64,000 nucleotides of DNA, from positions 156,056 to 220,055 of the forward strand of contig NZ_NPDZ01000007.1 of NCBI RefSeq assembly GCF_002811875.1, read 5' to 3'. The notes beneath the pieces were generated by a model, which worked only from the letters and a program-made list of their open reading frames with translations, ran no database searches and was not told the origin of the DNA. How positions within the stretch are numbered: position 1 is the first letter of the stretch; every line of letters begins with the position of its first letter. This DNA is from Leptospira perolatii (GTDB lineage: Bacteria > Spirochaetota > Leptospiria > Leptospirales > Leptospiraceae). The position numbers and the translations under genes were made by a program. Of the stretch, positions 59,259 through 64,000 are shown piece by piece.

Positions 59259-59335
59259 GAAAACAGAGGAAGTATGTGTGCCGCAGATTCGTTCTCAAAA
59301 AAAATCTATCATTCTTCCTTTTTTTCTTGCCCAGC

Positions 59336-59364
59336 TTTGATATATTGAAAGAATCGTCTAATAT
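59336..59364 (+). promoter_or_regulatory. Possible promoter of cysK
   Basis: TTTGAT (59336-59341) and TAATAT (59359-59364) are separated by 17 bases; the -10 is a close match, the -35 weaker. It is 40 bases upstream of the cysK start, and the leader includes GAGGAAGGA before the ATG. Confidence 0.45.
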
Positions 59365-59403
59365 AGTAGCGAAAGGCTCCTATTTAGAGGAAGGAACTCC
59401 CCT

Positions 59404-60333
59404 ATGAAGGCAAATAATATCCTAGAGACAATCGGAAATACTCCGCACGTGAAGATAAACCGTCTCTATAATTCAAAATCCCAAGTGTTTGTAAAATTGG
59501 AGCGCGCGAATCCGGGTGGTTCCATCAAGGATAGAATCGCTCTTTCCATGATTGAAGACGCAGAGCGCTCTGGAAAATTAACGAAAGACAGCGTAATTAT
59601 CGAGCCAACTTCCGGAAATACCGGGATCGGACTCGCGATGGTAGCTGCAGTAAAGGGATACAGACTGGTTCTGGTTATGCCTGAGTCTATGAGTATTGAA
59701 CGTCGCAGAATTATGGCTGCTTACGGAGCGGAGTTCGATCTGACTCCTCGTGAAAAAGGAATGCCTGGTGCGATCGAAAGAGCCAAACAATTGGTCGCTG
59801 AAAATCCAAAAGCTTGGATGCCTCAACAATTCGAGAACGAAGCAAATATTCAAATTCATATCGATACCACAGCACAGGAAATTCTCAAAGATTTTCCGAA
59901 TGGTGTGGATGTAGTAATTACCGGAGTAGGTACTGGCGGGCATATCACCGCAGTCGCAAAAGTACTGAAGGCTAAATTTCCGAATACGAAAGTATATGCG
60001 GTAGAACCGGAAGCATCTCCTGTTCTTTCCGGAGGAAAGCCTGGACCTCACCCAATCCAAGGGATAGGCGCCGGTTTTATTCCTAAGAACTGCCACACAG
60101 AGCTACTCGACGGAATTATCCAAGTCTCTAAAGACGAAGCATTCCAATATGCTCTTCGTGCCGCAAAAGAAGAAGGAATTTTTATCGGGGTTTCCTCTGG
60201 TGCAGCTTTGGCAGCAGTTGCTAAGAAATTGCCGGAAATTCCAGAAGGTTCCACGATTCTGACCTTCAACTACGATACCGGAGAACGCTATCTGTCTATC
60301 GACGGATTGTTCCCTGTTCCGTCTAACGGCTAA
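59404..60333 (+). CDS. cysK: Cysteine synthase (O-acetylserine sulfhydrylase)
   Basis: 309 residues. PLP-binding Lys42 in [14 protein letters not shown], the Asn loop [12 protein letters not shown], the phosphate-binding [13 protein letters not shown] and a late SSGAALAA. It makes cysteine from O-acetylserine and sulfide. Preceded by a likely promoter and followed by a good terminator, so it is a single-gene unit. Confidence 0.95.
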   Translation: MKANNILETIGNTPHVKINRLYNSKSQVFVKLERANPGGSIKDRIALSMIEDAERSGKLTKDSVIIEPTSGNTGIGLAMVAAVKGYRLVLVMPESMSIERRRIMAAYGAEFDLTPREKGMPGAIERAKQLVAENPKAWMPQQFENEANIQIHIDTTAQEILKDFPNGVDVVITGVGTGGHITAVAKVLKAKFPNTKVYAVEPEASPVLSGGKPGPHPIQGIGAGFIPKNCHTELLDGIIQVSKDEAFQYALRAAKEEGIFIGVSSGAALAAVAKKLPEIPEGSTILTFNYDTGERYLSIDGLFPVPSNG

Positions 60334-60395
60334 TTAGCGAGACTCGTAAAGACTCTAGAAGGTCTCTCTGACTTTGGAGAGGCATTCTATAATAG

Positions 60396-60426
60396 AAACC
60401 GGATGAACATTCATCCGGTTTTTTTA
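60396..60426 (+). terminator. Rho-independent terminator of cysK
   Basis: AAACCGGATGAA (60396-60407) and TTCATCCGGTTT (60410-60421) form a perfect 12-bp stem with a two-base CA spacer (effective loop slightly larger), followed by TTTTT. A strong candidate placed 63 bases after the cysK stop, between convergent genes. Confidence 0.85.
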
Positions 60427-60951
60427 TTTCTTCTTGAAGAAATCCCGGATTTGAGGAGGTCTCGGTAGTTTGCCGGTTAGCGCGCAATACAATCCGACTC
60501 CGATAAATGCGAATCCAGCCACCGGAAGTTTTATATACATCTCGCTGTATTCTTGCCAAAATAACCAAGAGATGATGAGAATGATTACCCCCAAACCGAC
60601 CAAGGCGAGTCCGATTCCTCTGAAAATTTTCCTGGTGATCGGTTGGTCGTAATCCAATTCTCCTTTTAGGATTTGCTGCATTTGTTCTTTATCGAAAGAG
60701 CTGGGCGGATCTTTTACAAAAGGTTGCAGAATCAAAATCCCTGCCAAGGCTACAAGCAAACAAGAGAGCAGAGTGAGCACAAATACAACCAGGTTTAATC
60801 GCAAGGGGGAGTTGAACCAAGAATACAACCAGCCTTTCCAAAGAGCGAACAGCCCTCTGTTTGTTGTCCACCAAATCACTGGTAAAATCATGGAGGAGGC
60901 GAGAGCGAGAAAGCCTACTATTTGGAAAACTATTCTCGGAATAAATCTCAT
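60424..60951 (-). CDS. Four-helix membrane protein
   Basis: 175 residues with membrane segments at about residues 8-28, 50-74, 111-132 and 140-158, with a cytosolic-looking loop between the second and third (KDPPSSFDKEQMQQILKGEL). Basic C-terminus ending FFKKK. No family recognised. Convergent with cysK; its 3' end overlaps the T-run of the terminator. Confidence 0.65.
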   Translation of the reverse strand: MRFIPRIVFQIVGFLALASSMILPVIWWTTNRGLFALWKGWLYSWFNSPLRLNLVVFVLTLLSCLLVALAGILILQPFVKDPPSSFDKEQMQQILKGELDYDQPITRKIFRGIGLALVGLGVIILIISWLFWQEYSEMYIKLPVAGFAFIGVGLYCALTGKLPRPPQIRDFFKKK

Positions 60952-61300
60952 TGATCTAAGAATCCACCTTCTATCCGAATTTGCAAGAAGTGCTGCTTGA
61001 TTTTAGGGAATCCAACCTTTCAGTAAAGAAGATTTGATTACGAATCAAAGTACATTTTGACTTTTTGCAAAGCCTTTCTGAGGTTACGGCAATTCCTGTC
61101 TTATGAAAGCGCAGGTTTCAGATATAAGAAAATGGAAGTACCTAAAGTTTTTATGAGTGAAAAAGATAATATTTACAAGCTTCTTCCTTTCTACCTATGG
61201 ATTTAATTGTATATAAAACTAAATATTTCAAAAATTGCTCATATCAAAAAAGTAGTTTAAGAATTTATGAACTACTCAAATCTTGATGTAAAGGAAGCTA
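60952..61300 (+). other. AT-rich intergenic region of about 350 bases
   Basis: No gene is supported here. An inverted repeat AGTAGTT (61251-61257) and AACTACT (61270-61276), 12 bases apart, lies just before the oxygenase gene and may be an operator. AAGGAAG at 61290 is the ribosome-binding site for the next gene. The rest is AT-rich and probably promoter-bearing. Confidence 0.45.
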
Positions 61301-62149
61301 ATGTTCGGTAGATATAAAATTTTAGATCAAATTGAAAAACTGGATCCGGAAAAGGATGCGCAGAGAATTGTATTCCTCTCCGGGAGCTATGAATTTCCCA
61401 AAGACATTGAAATCTCTTTGGCGATTGCTTTTTTCAGAACTTTCGCGATTCCGTCTATCGCAAAGATTTTAGATAAAACAAAGCAGTTCGAAAACTTCGG
61501 ACAAAAGAGATACGACGATACAACTCTGATCTTGGGAGAGTTTTTAGAGAACGGATTGGATAGCGAAAGAGGAAAGCAATCGATTCGTAGGCTGAACCAG
61601 ATACACGATAAGTATCCGATCAAAAACGAGGACTATGTATACACTCTGAGTACGTTCGTTTTTGAACCTGGTCGCTGGAATGAGAAATATGGATGGAGAA
61701 GGGCGACCAGAAAAGAATTGTTGGCGAACTATTACTTTTGGAAGAAAGTAGGTGGCTTGATGGGAATCAAGAAAATCCCTTCGAGCTACGAATCCTTGGA
61801 AGATTTCAATCGAGAGTTCGAAAGGAAAAATTTCAAAAGAACTCCGGAGAGCGAAAAATTAGGAAAGGCTACTTTAGAAATACTCGCAGGAAGACTGCCC
61901 AAGATTCCAGGGATAAAACGAATCGTGTTCCAAGTATTGTTCTCTTTGATGGAGGATGATTTGCGAGATGCTATGGGTTTTCCAAAACCAAATCCACTTC
62001 TGAAAAAGCTTACTGTTTTTGCGCTTTTCGCCAGAGCCTGGATTTTGAGAACCATATGGCCGCCTAGAAGAAAGCCATTCTTGGTAACTAAGAGAAAGAA
62101 CCCTACGTATCCGGATGGATATTTGATTGAATCTTTGGGTCCGAATTGA
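61301..62149 (+). CDS. MpaB/rubber-oxygenase-family (DUF2236) protein
   Basis: 282 residues. The family pattern is visible: FFRTFAIPSIAKILDKT, then KRYDDTTLILGEFLENG, then NQIHDKYPIKNEDYVYTLS with a conserved His, and GWRRATRKELLANYYFWK. DUF2236 proteins share the catalytic domain with latex-clearing protein and the ER-bound oxygenase MpaB, both haem-dependent. No signal peptide or membrane helix is obvious. The substrate is unknown. It ends about 40 bases before topA; a 6-bp CGGTTC/GAACCG hairpin at 62162-62180 lies between. Confidence 0.75.
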   Translation: MFGRYKILDQIEKLDPEKDAQRIVFLSGSYEFPKDIEISLAIAFFRTFAIPSIAKILDKTKQFENFGQKRYDDTTLILGEFLENGLDSERGKQSIRRLNQIHDKYPIKNEDYVYTLSTFVFEPGRWNEKYGWRRATRKELLANYYFWKKVGGLMGIKKIPSSYESLEDFNREFERKNFKRTPESEKLGKATLEILAGRLPKIPGIKRIVFQVLFSLMEDDLRDAMGFPKPNPLLKKLTVFALFARAWILRTIWPPRRKPFLVTKRKNPTYPDGYLIESLGPN

Positions 62150-62187
62150 AAGATGAAAAGGCGGTTCAATTCTAGAACCGTCTATTC

Positions 62188-64000
62188 ATGTCCAAACTAC
62201 TGATTGTAGAATCTCCCACAAAAGTACGAACTCTCAGTACCTATCTCGGAAAAGAATTTCTAGTACTTCCTACCTTTGGCCATTTGATGGATCTTCCCAA
62301 AGGTCGGCTAGGCATAGATGTAGAGAAAGATTTTGCCTTGGAGTACGAGTACCTCCCTGGAAAAAAGAAAGTAATCTCCGCCATCCTGAAAGCGGCGAAA
62401 AATTCGGAGCTGACTTATTTAGGAACGGATCCGGATCGGGAAGGCGAATTTATTGCAGCATTGCTCGCTGAGAAAATCGGCAAATCTTCCGTCGTAAAAA
62501 GGGTAAAGTTCAGAGAGATCAGTAAATCTGCAATTTTAGAAGCATTAGAAAACCCTGATAAGCTAGACGATGCGCTTGTAGAATCCCAAAAGGCCCGCCG
62601 AATTCTGGATCGATTGATCGGGTATAAAGTGAGTCCTTTTCTTTGGAAATGGATTCGCTCGGGACTCTCCGCGGGTAGAGTGCAATCCGTGGCTCTGAAA
62701 TGGATTTGCGAGAGAGAACAGGAAATACGAGAGTTTGTGCAGGAAGTCTCCTGGGAAGTTTGTGCAGATGTAAGATTTTCCGCGGAAAAAGAGGACATGG
62801 TTCGCTTCCATCGGTCTCAAGGAGATTTTCCAACCGAGCGAGAAGCACGCGAATTCTTAGACTCTATATTAGAAAAAAAGAATCAACTTGCTGTCTTGAG
62901 CAGAAAGGAAAATGAAGCTAAGACTCTTCCACCTCCTCCATTTACCACCGCGAGTATGCAACAAGAGGCATTTAGACTTTTGAGGTTTCCTGCGGCAAAA
63001 ACCTTGAAACTCGCGCAAGCACTCTACGAAGGAGTGGATATCGGTTTCGGGAAGAGACAGGGTTTGATCACTTATATGAGAACGGATTCGACCAGACTTT
63101 CTTCCAAATCGATTTCAGAAATCCAGGAACAAATCCTGGATCGGTTCGGCAGAGAATTTATATCTAATTTGGGTCCTAGAAAAACGAAAGCCAGGGGAAA
63201 AATACAGGACGCGCACGAAGCGATTCGACCGGTCGATCCTCGGATCTCTCCGGAACAGATCTACCGACTTTCCGATCGTTCTATCTCCAAGGATGCAAAA
63301 AGTTTGTACGAAATCATCTGGAAGAGAAGCATCGCTTCGCAAATGATTCCGGAAACCTGGAAGAGAATCCAATTCAAGGCTAAGACACAAGATATAGATT
63401 GGGAAGGTGAAATCAAAGGAACGATTTTGCCTGGATACAAGATCCTGTATGGAGGAACTCCCCGGAATTTTCCGCTTTGGAAGGTGGGAGATTTACTTTC
63501 TCCGGAGAACTGGGATGTAATTTCCAAAACTACTGAGCCTCCTCCTAGATACACCGAAGCGAGCATCGTGGCCAGACTCGAAAAAGATGGGATCGGGCGA
63601 CCCTCCACATTTGCTACGATTCTAGAAACTCTGTACAAAAGAAAATACTGCGAAAGAGAAAAGTCTTCGATCTTGGCAACTCCTCTAGGGGAGAAAGTGA
63701 ACTCATTTTTGCAGAATGCTTTTTCAGACTTGTTCCGAGAAAAATTCACTTCAGAGATGGAGTCCAGACTTGATGCGATCGCAGAAGGAAAGGAATCAGA
63801 AAAGAAATTGCTGCAAGAGTTTTATGTAGCTCTAGAAAAAACATTAAAAAATACGAATGTAAGACAGGTGATAACTCAGGTAAAATCAGAGAAAAAGAAA
63901 GTCGGCTACGGAGTTTGTCCTATTTGCGGAAAGGGAGAAAAGGTATTGAAAAGTTCCAAGAAAAAGAAGTATTTTATCTGCTCCAGATTTCCGGAATGCG
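62188..64000 (+). CDS. topA: DNA topoisomerase I, 3' end outside the window
   Basis: The frame runs off the right edge; 604 codons are visible. It begins MSKLLIVESPTKVRTLSTYL (Toprim), has TDPDREGEFIAA (acidic triad), the active-site Tyr in LITYMRTDSTRLS, and PPPRYTEASIVARLEKDGIG. The last residues visible, YGVCPICGKGEKV, start a zinc-binding topoisomerase repeat whose remainder lies beyond the window. It relaxes negative supercoils. No clear ribosome-binding site is seen before the ATG. Confidence 0.96.
   Translation, partial: MSKLLIVESPTKVRTLSTYLGKEFLVLPTFGHLMDLPKGRLGIDVEKDFALEYEYLPGKKKVISAILKAAKNSELTYLGTDPDREGEFIAALLAEKIGKSSVVKRVKFREISKSAILEALENPDKLDDALVESQKARRILDRLIGYKVSPFLWKWIRSGLSAGRVQSVALKWICEREQEIREFVQEVSWEVCADVRFSAEKEDMVRFHRSQGDFPTEREAREFLDSILEKKNQLAVLSRKENEAKTLPPPPFTTASMQQEAFRLLRFPAAKTLKLAQALYEGVDIGFGKRQGLITYMRTDSTRLSSKSISEIQEQILDRFGREFISNLGPRKTKARGKIQDAHEAIRPVDPRISPEQIYRLSDRSISKDAKSLYEIIWKRSIASQMIPETWKRIQFKAKTQDIDWEGEIKGTILPGYKILYGGTPRNFPLWKVGDLLSPENWDVISKTTEPPPRYTEASIVARLEKDGIGRPSTFATILETLYKRKYCEREKSSILATPLGEKVNSFLQNAFSDLFREKFTSEMESRLDAIAEGKESEKKLLQEFYVALEKTLKNTNVRQVITQVKSEKKKVGYGVCPICGKGEKVLKSSKKKKYFICSRFPEC

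Overview
The window looks like a chromosomal segment of a Leptospira species. Supporting signs are the many lipoproteins with loose spirochaetal lipoboxes, a DUF1574/MBOAT pair, a DUF2236 oxygenase, frequent TTG/GTG starts, and a housekeeping gene order from ribosomal protein S6 to CinA. Base composition looks moderate rather than AT-rich, which fits a non-interrogans clade better than L. interrogans; this placement is an inference. I see no rRNA, tRNA, CRISPR array, transposase or prophage gene.

Positions 1-8000 are an accessory polymorphic-toxin locus. A large RHS/YD-repeat protein enters from the left edge and ends in a variable tip that looks like a permuted papain/NlpC-like domain, followed by a four-helix membrane protein (candidate immunity). 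A 604-bp structured non-coding repeat follows, then an orphan RHS tip carrying a 134-bp copy of the RHS core end with a different toxin tip and an overlapping acidic candidate immunity gene. A second copy of the 604-bp repeat comes next, then a DinJ/YafQ toxin-antitoxin pair, then a 3' remnant of the repeat. It reads as an array of toxin modules separated by repeats, the second RHS tip apparently silent.

Positions 8000-19600 hold mostly single-gene units: DUF1566 and calcium-repeat lipoproteins, a formyltransferase, a fatty acid hydroxylase, a hot-dog thioesterase, a universal stress protein, an amidohydrolase without its HxH motif, a COG4339 HD protein, a trypsin-ricin lipoprotein and a GDCCVxC small protein.

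Positions 20000-33945 are a long co-directional, often overlapping housekeeping run: rpsF-ssb-rpsR-rplI-dnaB-aspS-phoH-pgpH-like-ybeY-recO-(small membrane protein)-argS-cinA-(lipoprotein). Oddities here are a phoH with no standard start codon in front of its conserved domain, a ybeY with a roughly 100-residue insertion, and an argS whose HIGH motif reads NIVS.

Positions 34082-46009 are a metal/redox island: a Cu(+)-type P1B ATPase, a Cys-rich lipoprotein, a CusCBA-type RND pump with a DUF3347 protein, a Gly/His-rich exported peptide, a methyltransferase, an ArsR-rhodanese fusion regulator and a sulfide:quinone-reductase-like flavoprotein.

Positions 46081-52374 (minus strand) run gap-pgk-tpiA-secG-(membrane protein)-histidine kinase-response regulator with a C-terminal ATPase domain. 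Positions 52562-64000 contain a GT-C glycosyltransferase, a signal-peptidase-I homologue lacking both catalytic residues, a gamma-carbonic anhydrase, an archaeal (type II) GAPDH homologue only 3 kb from the classical gap gene, a DUF1574/MBOAT O-acylation pair, cysK, a membrane protein, an MpaB-type oxygenase and the start of topA, which runs off the right edge.
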